DNA of 49,883 nucleotides from Deltaproteobacteria bacterium (lineage in GTDB: Bacteria; Desulfobacterota; BSN033; UBA1163), in contig JAGVBT010000140.1 in the NCBI GenBank assembly GCA_020059605.1, positions 1-49,883 of the forward strand, given 5' to 3'. Below are positions 16,966-27,400 of this stretch, piece after piece. The position numbers and the translations under genes are program-made. Numbering within the stretch: the first letter of the stretch is position 1; every line of letters begins with the position of its first letter. The notes beneath the pieces are model-generated. The model was not told the DNA's origin. It made no database searches and worked only from the letters and a program-made list of their open reading frames with translations.

Positions 16966-17098
16966 GATAAATTCGAGCATGGGAAAACTTTCCAAATCCT
17001 TTTTAAAATTGACTTTTTTCCAAATTATGTTACCATCGATTCAGTCCTCAGCCCCTTTTTAAAACGAGGGAAGAGAAGAGTCAGAAAGGGTTGATTCA

Positions 17099-17662
17099 TT
17101 GGTTCGGTCCTTTTTAGCGGTTGAACTTCCCCAGACGATTCTTGACAGGATTGGGGAGGTGCAACAAGAGTTAAAATCTTCAAGCGCCGATGTCCGATGG
17201 GTGAATCCTGGAAACATCCATCTCACCCTGAAATTTTTTGGAAATATAGAGGAACCGGAGATCGACTCCATTGTCAAGGCAATCGAAGAGCCGGTTCGGA
17301 CCACATCACCTATTTCAATCACGGTCCAAGGGGTGGGCGCCTTCCCAGGCTTAAAGAATCCGAGGGTGATCTGGGTAGGGTTGCATGATGAGAAAGGGGC
17401 TTCCGTCTCCTTTCAGAAGCGATTGGAAAGCGAGTTGGGGAAAATCGGGTTTCCGCCTGAAGACCGTTCCTTTCATCCCCATCTGACACTGGGGAGGATG
17501 AGGTCGAACCGGGGAAAGGATGAATTGGTCGGCAGGATGGAACGGTTTAAAGAAGAGGTTTTTGGACAGTTTCAGGCCGATAAGGTCATCCTTTTTAAGA
17601 GTGACCTGAGACCCACAGGCCCGATTTATACTCCATTGAGGGAGATCAGATTAAGGAGCTGA
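17099..17662 (+). CDS. thpR: RNA 2',3'-cyclic phosphodiesterase ThpR (LigT)
   Basis: 187 aa member of the 2H phosphoesterase superfamily. Both HxTx motifs are visible: HLTLKFFG near residue 42 and HPHLTLGRM near residue 125. The family opens 2',3'-cyclic phosphates on RNA ends and can ligate tRNA halves in vitro. The start is TTG at 17099 (MVRSFLAVE), eight bases after AGGG; no better ATG is in frame. thpR commonly lies beside cinA and recA, and recA does follow here. It is separated from recA by a short repeat block. Confidence 0.93.
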   Translation: MVRSFLAVELPQTILDRIGEVQQELKSSSADVRWVNPGNIHLTLKFFGNIEEPEIDSIVKAIEEPVRTTSPISITVQGVGAFPGLKNPRVIWVGLHDEKGASVSFQKRLESELGKIGFPPEDRSFHPHLTLGRMRSNRGKDELVGRMERFKEEVFGQFQADKVILFKSDLRPTGPIYTPLREIRLRS

Positions 17663-17667
17663 AAATA

Positions 17668-17736
17668 TTAATAGGGAGATTGGGAGATAGGGAGATAGGG
17701 AGAAAATGACCTCTCCCCATCATCCCTTCACCCCAT
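17668..17736. repeat. Short dispersed repeat with tandem gggagat words
   Basis: Repeated gggagat units (about 17674-17703) face a complementary ctctcccc/tcccttcacccc arm (about 17712-17736), making an imperfect hairpin in the thpR-recA spacer. It is a different sequence family from the repeats beside the his genes. Confidence 0.55.
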
Positions 17737-17779
17737 CACCGTGTCAATCCCGACTCCATCGGGGCAGGAGGGCATGAAT

Positions 17780-18799
17780 ATGATGAGAGAGGATCCGAGC
17801 AGAAAGAAGGCCGTTGATCTGGCCGTCACACAGATTGAAAAGCAGTTCGGTAAGGGCGCCATTATGAAGCTGGGCGCGGAGGCCATGCTCGGAGAGGTCC
17901 CCACGATCTCTACCGGTTCCCTCTCCCTCGATATGGCCCTTGGCGTGGGAGGATTGCCCAAGGGACGGGTTGTTGAGATCTTCGGTCCGGAAGCCTCCGG
18001 AAAGACAACGCTGGCCCTCCACGTCGTTGCCGAGGCGCAGAAGAAGGGCGGGATCGCTGTCTTCATCGATGCGGAGCACGCGCTCGATGTCCAGTATGCC
18101 AGGAAATTAGGGGTCAAGATTGATGAACTTCTCCTCTCACAACCCGATACCGGGGAACAGGCCCTGGAGATCACTGACCAGCTGGTCCGTAGCGGAGGGG
18201 TCGATGTGATCGTGATTGACTCTGTGGCGGCCTTGGTTCCCAAAGCAGAGATTGAGGGAGAGATGGGCGACGCCCACATGGGTCTTCAGGCGAGGTTGAT
18301 GTCTCAGGCCCTCAGAAAATTGACGGCGACGATCAGCAAATCGAATACGATCGTCATCTTCGTCAACCAGATCCGGATGAAGATCGGTATCATGTTCGGC
18401 AATCCGGAGACAACAACCGGCGGCAACGCCCTCAAGTTTTATTCCTCCGTCCGCCTGGATGTCCGTAGAATCGCCTCCATCAAGCAGGGGCAGGATGTGA
18501 TCGGCAGCCGGACCAAGGTCCGCGTGGTGAAGAACAAGGTAGCGCCTCCCTTTAAAGAAGTGGAGTTTGACCTTATTTATGGGGAGGGCATTTCGAAAGA
18601 GGGGGATGTTCTCGATCTGGCCGTGGATAAAAATATCGTCGAGAAGAGCGGGACCTGGTATACTTATGGCGGGCAGCGGATCGGCCAGGGCAGAGAAAAT
18701 ACGAAGCAGTTTTTAAAGGAGAATGCGAAGATCCTGGACCAGATGGAGAAGGAGCTCCTCGAGAGCGTTGCCCTCTCCAAGGCAGGATCCTCGAAGTGA
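17780..18799 (+). CDS. recA: Recombinase RecA
   Basis: Homologous recombination and SOS co-protease; forms filaments on single-stranded DNA with ATP. Walker [10 protein letters not shown], the [19 protein letters not shown]alker B region, the L2 loop region around [15 protein letters not shown] and the C-terminal [14 protein letters not shown] segment are all intact. Several starts are in frame: GTG 17741, ATG 17774, 17780 and 17783. AGGAGGG ends at 17772, so ATG 17780 (7-base spacing) is the best placed; it gives about 340 aa. No obvious LexA box was seen in the short upstream region, which is mostly repeat. A small terminator follows the stop. Confidence 0.97.
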   Translation: MMREDPSRKKAVDLAVTQIEKQFGKGAIMKLGAEAMLGEVPTISTGSLSLDMALGVGGLPKGRVVEIFGPEASGKTTLALHVVAEAQKKGGIAVFIDAEHALDVQYARKLGVKIDELLLSQPDTGEQALEITDQLVRSGGVDVIVIDSVAALVPKAEIEGEMGDAHMGLQARLMSQALRKLTATISKSNTIVIFVNQIRMKIGIMFGNPETTTGGNALKFYSSVRLDVRRIASIKQGQDVIGSRTKVRVVKNKVAPPFKEVEFDLIYGEGISKEGDVLDLAVDKNIVEKSGTWYTYGGQRIGQGRENTKQFLKENAKILDQMEKELLESVALSKAGSSK

Positions 18800-18804
18800 G
18801 CAAG

Positions 18805-18829
18805 ATTTCTGGAACAACCAGAAATTTTT
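18805..18829 (+). terminator. Intrinsic terminator after recA
   Basis: Stem atttctgg with ccagaaat around a 5-base loop, followed by a T-run, directly downstream of recA. A second stem downstream (gattacatcgat at 18851-18862 with atcggtgtaatc, one wobble) lies in the pilT leader. Confidence 0.6.
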
Positions 18830-18961
18830 GATTACATAGATTCAGGTGAAGATTACATCGATTCAAAAAACAATGTTAGAAATCGGTGTAATCATTTTGT
18901 GTAAGTTTATGGAATCAGAGGTCTTTGGTTTTTCTTTAAGACCTCATAGAAGGAGGTTGCA

Positions 18962-20152
18962 ATGGATATCAACCAGATCCTGGTGGAGGCGCTGGAGCAA
19001 GAGGCGTCTGACGTTCATATCAAGGAGGGCGCCCCTCCCATCTTCAGGGTCAATGGTGCCCTGAGGCCTTACCAAAAGGTGAAACCCTTCGACCATAATG
19101 CTCTGTCCAAGATGGCCTTCGGACTGATGAACGACTGGCAGAAGGAACGGTTCATCAAGAACCGGGAAGTCGACATGGGATACGAGGTCTATGGCATGGG
19201 CCGGTTCCGGGTGAATGTCTACCAGCAGAGAGGAAAACTTTCAATCGCCCTTCGAATCGTTCCTTATCAGATCAAATCCCTGGAAGAACTTGGTTTACCC
19301 CCTGTGATTGGCGATATCGCTCTTGAAAATAGAGGTCTTATCCTGGTCACCGGAACGACCGGGAGCGGGAAGTCCACAACCCTGGCCTCTATGATCGATA
19401 TTATCAACAAGAACCGGAATTCCCACATCATCACGATCGAGGATCCCATCGAATTCATCCACGAGGACAAGAAATCGATCATCGACCAGAGGGAGGTGGG
19501 TTCCGACACCAGCACCTTCTCCAGCGCCCTGCGCGTGGCTCTCCGGCAGGACCCCGACGTGATTCTGGTCGGCGAGATGAGGGACTTTGAGACGATTGAG
19601 ACTGCTCTCACCGCGGCGGAGACAGGCCATCTCGTCATGTCCACACTCCACACCCTCAATGCCACAGAGACGATCACCCGGATCATCTCCGTCTTTCCTC
19701 CCTACCATCAGAAACAGGTTAGGCTCCAGCTGGCGGCCGTCCTCAAGGGCGTGATTTCTCAGAGGCTTGTGCCAAAGACGGATGGAATGGGACGGGTTCC
19801 GGCAGTCGAGATCCTGGTCTCCACGGCCCGGGTGAGGGAGTGCATCGTTGAAAAGGATAAGACGAGCGAACTCAACGATGCCATTGCCACAGGGCAGATC
19901 TCCTACAGAATGCAAACCTTTGACCAGTCGCTGATGTCCCTGATGAAACTGAACCTCATCACCTATGAGGAGGCCCTCAAGCACTGCACCAACCCTGACG
20001 ACTTCGCCCTGAGAGTGAAGGGCATTCTCGCCACGAGCGATACCTCGTGGGAGGATTTCGAGATGATTGAAAAGGAGAAAGAGGCGGAGAAGAAAGTGAA
20101 GCCGGGGAGGCCGCTCGATCCGAAAATGGGAGGCATGGGTTTAAAAAGATGA
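18962..20152 (+). CDS. pilT: Type IV pilus retraction ATPase PilT/PilU family
   Basis: 396 aa hexameric ATPase powering pilus retraction and twitching. The N-terminal PAS-like half carries DINQILVEALEQEASDVHI; Walker A is TGTTGSGKSTT near residue 133; the Asp box and Walker B region is LRQDPDVILVGEMRD near 195-210; the His box is ETGHLVMSTLHT near 225. The C-terminal tail after residue 350 is longer and more charged than in typical PilT, closer in length to PilU. AAGGAGG precedes ATG 18962. The stop overlaps the alaS start by four bases. No other pilus genes are in the window. Confidence 0.93.
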   Translation: MDINQILVEALEQEASDVHIKEGAPPIFRVNGALRPYQKVKPFDHNALSKMAFGLMNDWQKERFIKNREVDMGYEVYGMGRFRVNVYQQRGKLSIALRIVPYQIKSLEELGLPPVIGDIALENRGLILVTGTTGSGKSTTLASMIDIINKNRNSHIITIEDPIEFIHEDKKSIIDQREVGSDTSTFSSALRVALRQDPDVILVGEMRDFETIETALTAAETGHLVMSTLHTLNATETITRIISVFPPYHQKQVRLQLAAVLKGVISQRLVPKTDGMGRVPAVEILVSTARVRECIVEKDKTSELNDAIATGQISYRMQTFDQSLMSLMKLNLITYEEALKHCTNPDDFALRVKGILATSDTSWEDFEMIEKEKEAEKKVKPGRPLDPKMGGMGLKR

Positions 20153-22773
20153 CCTCGGATGAGATTCGAAGGGCCTTTCTCAAATATTTTGAGGAGAGAC
20201 ATCACCGGGTCGTTTCAAGCTCCTCGCTCGTCCCCAGGAATGATCCCACCCTGCTTTTCACCAATGCCGGAATGGTTCAGTTCAAAGGGGTCTTTTTAAC
20301 CGAAGAAACACGCGACTATTCCCGCGCCGCCACCTCCCAGAAATGCGTCCGTGCCGGAGGCAAGCATAACGATCTCGAAAATGTGGGCAAAACCGCGCGC
20401 CACCATACCTTCTTCGAGATGTTAGGGAATTTCTCTTTCGGCGATTATTTTAAAGAGGGCGCCATCGAAATGGCCTGGAACCTCCTCATCCACGACTGGA
20501 GGCTTCCTTCGGAGAAGATGTGGATTACCATCTACCTCAATGACGATGAAGCCTTTCAACTCTGGCGGAAGATCGGGATTCCGGCGGACCGGATCGTCCG
20601 GCTGGGGGAAAAGGACAACTTCTGGGCCATGGGGGAAACCGGGCCCTGCGGACCCTGCTCCGAGATCGTGATCGACCAGGGAGCAGAGATGGGTTGCGGC
20701 CGGCCCGATTGCGCGGTGGGATGCGAGTGCGACCGCTACCTCGAACTCTGGAACCTCGTCTTCATGCAGTTCAATCGCGATGCCCGGGGAAAGATGGACC
20801 CCCTTGCCAAACCCTGCATCGATACCGGTATGGGACTGGAGCGAATCTCCGCCATTCTCCAGGGCGTGAGGAGCAATTTTGAAACCGACCTCTTCATTCC
20901 GATCATCAAGGAGATTGCAGAGATCGGCCATCTCTCCTATGGAAGAGACCCGAAGACCGATATCTCCATCCGGGTCATTGCGGACCACAGCCGGGCGGCA
21001 ACCTTTCTGATCAATGACGGCGTGTTGCCGTCCAACGAGGGCAGGGGATATGTGCTTCGCCGGATCATGCGAAGGGCGATGAGGCACGGGAAGATGATTG
21101 GGATTGATCATCCCTTCCTCCATCAAACCTCGTTGAAGGTGGTGGACCTGATGAAGAAGGCCTATCCCGAATTGAGGGAGACCGAGGCGATCGTCTCCAA
21201 AGTGATCCGAAATGAGGAGGAGCGTTTTTCAGAGACCCTCGATTCGGGATTGAAGATCCTGAGAGAAGAGCTGGACCGGTTGAAGAAGGGAAATGAAAGG
21301 GTCCTCCCGGGAGAAGCGGCCTTCCGCCTTTATGACACCTTTGGTTTTCCCCTCGACCTGACGGCCGAGATCCTCCAGGAAGAGGGAATCCGCCTTGACG
21401 AGGAAGGTTTCAAGGCACAGATGGAGGAGCAAAAGCAGAAGAGCAAACAGGCCTGGCAGGGCATGGGAGAAGGAAAGGCAAGGGAGATCTACCGAAAGCT
21501 CTCCAACGAGGGAACGACCGCGTCATTTTTAGGATATGAAGAGACCCAGTGCGAATCGAAGATTCTGAAACTGATCAAAGGAGATGAAGGGGTTTCCTCC
21601 GCCCTTGAAGGAGATGAAGTCGAAGTCCTCGCGGAGAAGACGCCTTTTTACGGAGAGACAGGCGGACAGGTTGGAGACCGGGGGGTGATCTTTCAGGAAA
21701 ACTTCTCCCTGGAGGTGGAGGATACGCTCAGGCCCCTGGAAGGCCTGATTGTCCACCGGGCGCGGGTGAAGAGGGGAGTGGTCAGGGAAGGCATGGAGGC
21801 AGTCCTGAGGGTGGATCGGGATAGAAGGCAGGCGATTGCTCTCAACCATACGGCCACTCATCTGCTTCAGGCGATGCTGAGGGAGTTTTTGGGGGGGCAT
21901 GTCCATCAGGCGGGATCTCTTGTGGCTCCCGACCGGTTGAGGTTCGACTTCACCCATTTCGCTTCAATCGAAAAGGAGGATCTTGAACAGATTGAGGCGA
22001 TGGTCAATCATAAGGTCCGCCAGAACATGGAGGTCGAAACCAAGATCATGAATGTGGAAGAAGCCCTCCAGACCGGAGCCATGGCCCTCTTCGGAGAGAA
22101 ATATGGGGAGAAAGTCAGGGTGGTCAGGGTTTCCGATTTCAGCATCGAACTCTGCGGGGGCACCCACACCGGTCGGACGGGTGATATCGGACTATTTAAG
22201 ATCCTAAGCGAGACGGGTGTGGCCGCAGGCGTGAGAAGGATTGAGGCCGTCACCGGAGAGGACGCCTATCGGTTTGTCCGGGAGGGAGAGCGTCAACTCG
22301 AGCAGATTGCCTCCGCGCTCAAATCACCGCCCGGAGAAATCGCCCTTCGGGTGGAACGACTGCTTCAGAGGCAGAGGGAACTGGAAAGGGAGATGGAATC
22401 CTTTCAGGCAAGGTGGTCTCACCAGGAAGTCTCCGGCCTCCTCTCCCTTGTGAGGGAGGTAAAGGGTGTGAGGGTCTTATCGGTCAGGTTGGACGGAAAG
22501 GACCCGAAGCGGCTGAGGGAGTATGTCGATCAGTTGAAAGGGAAGATCGGTTCGGGGATCATCCTTCTGGGAAACCAGAGCGAGGCAAAAGTTTCCCTGT
22601 TGATGGGCATCACCGAAGATCTCACCTCCAGGTTCAAGGCAAACGAATTGATCAAGAAGATTGCCCTCCACGTGGGAGGGACAGGAGGAGGCCGGCCTGA
22701 TTTTGCTCAGGCCGGAGGAACCGACCCAGAGAGGCTGGACGAGGCGCTCAAGGCTATTGACGATCTCATTTAA
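20149..22773 (+). CDS. alaS: Alanyl-tRNA synthetase
   Basis: 874 aa class II synthetase charging tRNA-Ala, with a proofreading domain. Motif regions: RRAFLKYFEERHHRVVSSSS at the N-terminus, TFFEMLGNFSFGDYF near residue 88 and the GMGLERISAILQ motif 3 region near residue 226. The editing domain zinc ligands are HTATHLL near 562 and CGGTHTGRTG near 669. The C-terminal domain ends with GGTGGGRPDFAQAGG, the conserved DHHA1 region. The start overlaps pilT (ATGA), so pilT and alaS are co-translated. Full length, no anomalies. Confidence 0.97.
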   Translation: MTSDEIRRAFLKYFEERHHRVVSSSSLVPRNDPTLLFTNAGMVQFKGVFLTEETRDYSRAATSQKCVRAGGKHNDLENVGKTARHHTFFEMLGNFSFGDYFKEGAIEMAWNLLIHDWRLPSEKMWITIYLNDDEAFQLWRKIGIPADRIVRLGEKDNFWAMGETGPCGPCSEIVIDQGAEMGCGRPDCAVGCECDRYLELWNLVFMQFNRDARGKMDPLAKPCIDTGMGLERISAILQGVRSNFETDLFIPIIKEIAEIGHLSYGRDPKTDISIRVIADHSRAATFLINDGVLPSNEGRGYVLRRIMRRAMRHGKMIGIDHPFLHQTSLKVVDLMKKAYPELRETEAIVSKVIRNEEERFSETLDSGLKILREELDRLKKGNERVLPGEAAFRLYDTFGFPLDLTAEILQEEGIRLDEEGFKAQMEEQKQKSKQAWQGMGEGKAREIYRKLSNEGTTASFLGYEETQCESKILKLIKGDEGVSSALEGDEVEVLAEKTPFYGETGGQVGDRGVIFQENFSLEVEDTLRPLEGLIVHRARVKRGVVREGMEAVLRVDRDRRQAIALNHTATHLLQAMLREFLGGHVHQAGSLVAPDRLRFDFTHFASIEKEDLEQIEAMVNHKVRQNMEVETKIMNVEEALQTGAMALFGEKYGEKVRVVRVSDFSIELCGGTHTGRTGDIGLFKILSETGVAAGVRRIEAVTGEDAYRFVREGERQLEQIASALKSPPGEIALRVERLLQRQRELEREMESFQARWSHQEVSGLLSLVREVKGVRVLSVRLDGKDPKRLREYVDQLKGKIGSGIILLGNQSEAKVSLLMGITEDLTSRFKANELIKKIALHVGGTGGGRPDFAQAGGTDPERLDEALKAIDDLI

Positions 22774-22851
22774 ATATTTAATGATGGAACATCATGCCCC
22801 CATTATCCTCGTGAAGAGGGAAAGGGGGATTTTTTTAAGGTATCCGCAACA

Positions 22852-24297
22852 ATGACCACTGTCAGAACACGATTTGCCCCCAGTCCCACAGGCGACCTCC
22901 ATATCGGAGGGGCCCGGACCGCCCTTTTCAACTGGCTACTGGCGCGGCATACCGGAGGGGCGTTCATTCTCCGGATCGAGGATACGGATGTGGCGCGATC
23001 GACCCGGGAATCGATACAGGTAATCCTCGATGCCATGAGCTGGCTTGGACTGGACTGGGACGAGGGGCCCTTTTACCAGACCGAAAGGGTTTTCCTCTAC
23101 CGGGAGATGGCCAATCAACTGGTAAACGAGGGGAAGGCCTACCGGTGTTTCTGCCCGCCGGAGGAACTGGAGGACAAGCGGGAAGCGGCCATGAAGGCAG
23201 GCCTCAAGCCAAAATACGACCGGACCTGCCTTCATCGAAAGGCCTTCCCGCCGGATCGGCCCTTTGCGATCCGTTTCTTATCGCCGGAGGAGGGGAAGAC
23301 CCTGGTCGAAGACCTCATCCAGGGGAGGGTGGAATTCGACAATAGCGAACTGGATGACCTCATTATCCTCCGGAGCGATGGATTTCCCACTTACAACTTC
23401 TCCGTGGTGGTGGATGATGTAACCATGAAGATTACCCATGTCATCCGGGGGAATGACCATCTCAACAATACCCCACGCCAGATCCAGATCTATCAGGCCT
23501 TGGGATATCCCCTGCCAAAGTTCGGTCATGTCCCGATGATCCTGGGTCCGGACAAGAAGAAACTTTCCAAACGGCACGGAGCCCAGTCGGTGATGGAGTA
23601 TCAGAAGATGGGCTACCTTCCCCAGGCCGTGGTGAACTATCTCGTCCGCCTGGGTTGGTCCTATGGCGATCAGGAGGAGTTCACCCTGAAGGAGTTGATT
23701 GAAAAGTTCACCCTAGAGGCGGTGGGCAAGGCGGCCGCAGCCGTCAATCCGGGAAAACTGGACTGGCTCAATTCCCAGTATATCAAAAAGACGGAAACGG
23801 ACGAACTGGTCCGGATCGTGTTGCCTTTTATTGAGGATAGGGGATACTCGATCGGCGATTCCGATCTTTTGAGGAAAGCGGTTCTCTCTTTCAGGGAGAG
23901 GTCCAAAACCCTGGCGGAGATGGCTGAACTTTCGGAATTTTATTTCTGTGAGAAGATCGTCTATGAGGAGGCCGCCGCCCAAAAATTTCTGAAAGGCGAG
24001 TCACTGCCCATCTTCGAAGAGGTCATCGAGTCTCTTTTGAAGGAGGCGATTCTAAAAAAGGAGAGCAACCACCATCTGATCCAGCGGCTCTCCGAGTCGC
24101 GCCAAGAGCCTCTGGTCAAGATTGCCCAGCCCCTTCGCGTGGCCTTGACCGGCCGGGCGGTGAGCCCGCCCATTGACGAAGTGATGGAAGTGCTGGGCAA
24201 GGAGAAAGTGATTCAGAGGCTCCGGAGAGCAATGGAGTATATCGTGAAATCCGAAATTCGAATATCGAAATCCGAAACAAATCCAAAATCCAAATGA
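22852..24297 (+). CDS. gltX: Glutamyl-tRNA synthetase
   Basis: 481 aa class I synthetase. The HIGH equivalent is PSPTGDLHIGGARTAL near residue 10 and the KMSKS equivalent is KKLSKRHGAQSV near residue 237. A zinc-type knuckle CFCPPEEL...YDRTC spans about residues 99-125. Whether it is discriminating or also misacylates tRNA-Gln cannot be told from motifs alone. The last ~15 residues (KSEIRISKSETN and beyond) come from repeat family A, which begins at 24246; the same peptide ends HisA. The normal protein probably ended near residue 465. smc follows after the repeat. Confidence 0.95.
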   Translation: MTTVRTRFAPSPTGDLHIGGARTALFNWLLARHTGGAFILRIEDTDVARSTRESIQVILDAMSWLGLDWDEGPFYQTERVFLYREMANQLVNEGKAYRCFCPPEELEDKREAAMKAGLKPKYDRTCLHRKAFPPDRPFAIRFLSPEEGKTLVEDLIQGRVEFDNSELDDLIILRSDGFPTYNFSVVVDDVTMKITHVIRGNDHLNNTPRQIQIYQALGYPLPKFGHVPMILGPDKKKLSKRHGAQSVMEYQKMGYLPQAVVNYLVRLGWSYGDQEEFTLKELIEKFTLEAVGKAAAAVNPGKLDWLNSQYIKKTETDELVRIVLPFIEDRGYSIGDSDLLRKAVLSFRERSKTLAEMAELSEFYFCEKIVYEEAAAQKFLKGESLPIFEEVIESLLKEAILKKESNHHLIQRLSESRQEPLVKIAQPLRVALTGRAVSPPIDEVMEVLGKEKVIQRLRRAMEYIVKSEIRISKSETNPKSK

Positions 24298-24440
24298 CCA
24301 AATTTTCTAAACATTTTTGCCTATAATTTCGTTTTGAATTTCGGTCATTTGAAATTGTTTCGAAATTCGCCACGGTACGGGCGGTCGTACCGACCGGATT
24401 TCGTGCTTCGAATTTGGATATTGAAGAAATTTCGAATCTG
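24246..24440. repeat. Dispersed inverted repeat, family A, copy 2 (overlaps gltX end)
   Basis: Bases 24246-24282 are identical to 4285-4321. The right arm has the ttcgtgcttcgaattt pattern seen in the other copies. An extra gcc-rich mini-hairpin (acggtacgggcggtcgtacc, about 24373-24392) is inserted in the right half. It fills the gltX-smc gap. Confidence 0.85.
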
Positions 24441-24469
24441 ATCCACATTGATGATTCAAGGATGATCGG

Positions 24470-27400
24470 ATGAAACTCAAATCGCTGGAGATGACCGGAT
24501 TCAAATCCTTTGTGGACCGGCTGCATCTCTCCTTTCCCGAAGGGATCACGACGATTGTAGGCCCCAACGGCTGTGGGAAGTCGAACATCGTCGATGCCAT
24601 CCTCTGGGCCATTGGCGAACGGAGCGCAAAGCATTTGCGGGGAAAGCTGATGGAGGATGTTATATTCGGAGGAACGGACGGGAGAAAACCCATGGGAATG
24701 GCGGAGGTGAGCCTCACTTTCTCCAATGAGGACGGGTCCGCTCCCGCGGAGTACCAGCAGTACAGTGAGATTATGATCACCCGCAGGCTCTTCCGGTCCG
24801 GGGAGAGCGAATTCCTGATCAACCGGACTCCCTGTCGGCTGAGAGACATCATCGATCTCTTCCTCGATACGGGGATCGGTGTGAACGGGTACTCCATTGT
24901 GGAGCAGGGCCGGGTGGAGCATCTCATCAATGCCAATCCCCAGGACCGGCGTTTCCTGATCGAAGAGGCGGGGGGAATTGCCAAGTATAAAGAACGTAAG
25001 AGGCTGGCCCTGATGAAGATGGATGCGACCCAGCAAAACCTTCTCCGGATTCAGGACATCATCTCCGAGGTGAAGCGGCAGATTGTCACCCTGGAACGGC
25101 AGGTGAAACGGGCGGAGGAGTATAAAGCGATGCGGAAGGAAGTCCGGGAGATCGAAATCCGCTTTGCCCTTCAGGAATATGGAGAGCTTTCGGAAAAAGG
25201 GGAGGCGGCGCGCGGCTATCTCAAGGCCCTTCGGGAGAGAGAGGCTGTAGTCTCCGCGCAGATAGCCGAGAGGGAGGCAAAGGTAGAGGGAATGAGGCTG
25301 GAAAGCCTGGAGGAGGAGGAGAACCTCCGCAGGCTCCAGCATGAAATTTATGATCTGAATCAAAAGATTCAGAAGATGGAGAACGAGGTTGAATTCTTCA
25401 GGAGGGAGAAGGAGGGCCTTCAGCGGCAGGAGGGCCGGATGCTGGAGGAGGTCGGAAAGGGACTTCAGGCCTGGAGGGAGACACGCAGAGAACGAAGGAA
25501 AATGGAAGAGAACAGGAAGGAGCTGGAGAAGGAAAGCCGCGAGAATGAAGAGATCGTGAAAGAATGGGAGGTTCTCTACAACGAATTCCGGGGGACCCTC
25601 CAGGAGGTTTCAGACCAGTTGGAAGCGGAAAAGGGAAGGTTGATCGACACGTTGACCCGGCTCACCTCTCTCAGGAACCGTCAATCCCATCTCGAAGAGA
25701 GAAGAGAGGATCTTCAGAAGCGGATCCGGTCTCATACCCGGGAGTCCGAGGAGGCGAGGGAGGGGCTTTCCCGACTGGAAGAGACCTTGTCGAGAGTGGA
25801 GAAAGAGAAAGAGGTCAATCTCATCCTCCGGAGCACACTCGGGGAGGAGAAGGAGAGATGGGCCGAAGAACTGGAGAAATTGAGGGAAGCCTTTCGGGTC
25901 AGGCAATCCGAACGATTCGAATGGGAAGAAAAGCTCAGGCTGGACCGGTCTCGCTATCTTTCCTTGAAAGAACTTCAGGAGAATTATGAGGGGTTTGAAA
26001 AGGGCGTGAAGTCGCTCCTCCTCAGGAAGAGAGAGGAACAGGAGCGATGGGATCGGATCATAGGCGTGGTGGCCGATATCCTGGACCCCGATCCCCCTTA
26101 TGAAATTTCTCTGGAAGCGGCCCTGGGACAGCGATTGCAATATTTGATGGTTGAGGATGAGAGGGAGGCCACGGGCGCCATCGAATTCCTCAAAAAGGAG
26201 TCCCTGGGGCGAGGGAGTTTCATTCCCGCAGGAGCGAGCGGGAAAAAACATCAGGAACAGCCTTTGCTCCCGGAGGTCGAAGACGGGCCGGTGCCTCTGT
26301 TGCGGTTTGTTAAGGTGAAAGAAGGATTCTCCGACATCGCGGCATTTCTGATCGGAGAGATCGGCGTGGTCGATGATCTGGAGAAGGCGCTTCGCTGGAT
26401 GAAGCAGGAAGGATCATTTGAAATCCTTGTCACCCTGGAAGGGGAGGTGGTCGAACGGACGGGAGTGATCTCCGGAGGAAGCCGGGATCAGGGGCTTGGG
26501 ATTCTGGAGAGAAGGCGGGAGATCCGGGAGCTGGAGAAGAAGATCGAAGAAGAAGAGGAAAAATGCCGCCAAGCCCGTGAGGAGGAAAGCCGCCTTCATC
26601 AGGAGATCCTTGAGAGAGAAGGCCGACTGGAGCAGAGGAAGCGGGAGATCCAGGACAAGGAGATCGAACTCCTCCATCAGGAACGGGATCTGGAGGGAGT
26701 GAGAAAGGAGATATCGCAGTTTCATCAGCGGGCCGAACTCCTCCGGTTCGAAGGAGAGGAACTCCGGGGGGAGGAGAAAGAGATTGAGGAGGAGATGAAG
26801 ACCGTCCTCGATCAGATGGAGAAGGAAGAGGCCTCAAGGCAGAATAAGGAGGGGGAACTTCAATCCTTGAAGAAGACGGTCGAGGAGGTGAGGGAAGGGA
26901 CCGAGGAGTTGGGAGGAAGGATCACGGAGAAGAAGGTTTCCCTGGCCTCCATCGAAGAGAAGCAGAGGGGAATGGAGTTACGGATTCTCAACCTCTCAGA
27001 GAATATCCGGACCCTGCGGGAGCAGGTCATGGATCGGACGAAAGGAATCAGGGCCTCGAGAGAGGAAGCGACTTCGCTTCATGGAAGAATCGATCAGAGG
27101 GAGCGTGAGCTGGAAGGATTGGTGGAAAAACACCGGTTGGACGAGGCGGATCTTTCCCGGCAGAGAGATAAGGTGGAAACGCTCTCGAGTCAATGGAAAG
27201 ACACGGAGGCCTCCTCAAAATATCTCCGGCAGGAGCTGGAAGAGATCCGGCAAAAAAGCCACGAAGTGGATATCCGGGTTTCAGAGGTGCAATTGAAACT
27301 TCAGCACCTTCAAGATTCGATGCGGGAGCGCTACGGAGCCACCCTTTCGACGTCCATCGGGATGGTTCCAGGGGAATTTTCAAGAGAGGAGATGTCAAAA

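Noticed and set aside
24116..25363. 415-codon minus-strand frame opposite the gltX end and smc start
   Set aside because: It is antisense to conserved GltX and SMC sequence, spans a repeat, and reads as low-similarity Leu/Pro-rich sequence; a shadow frame.
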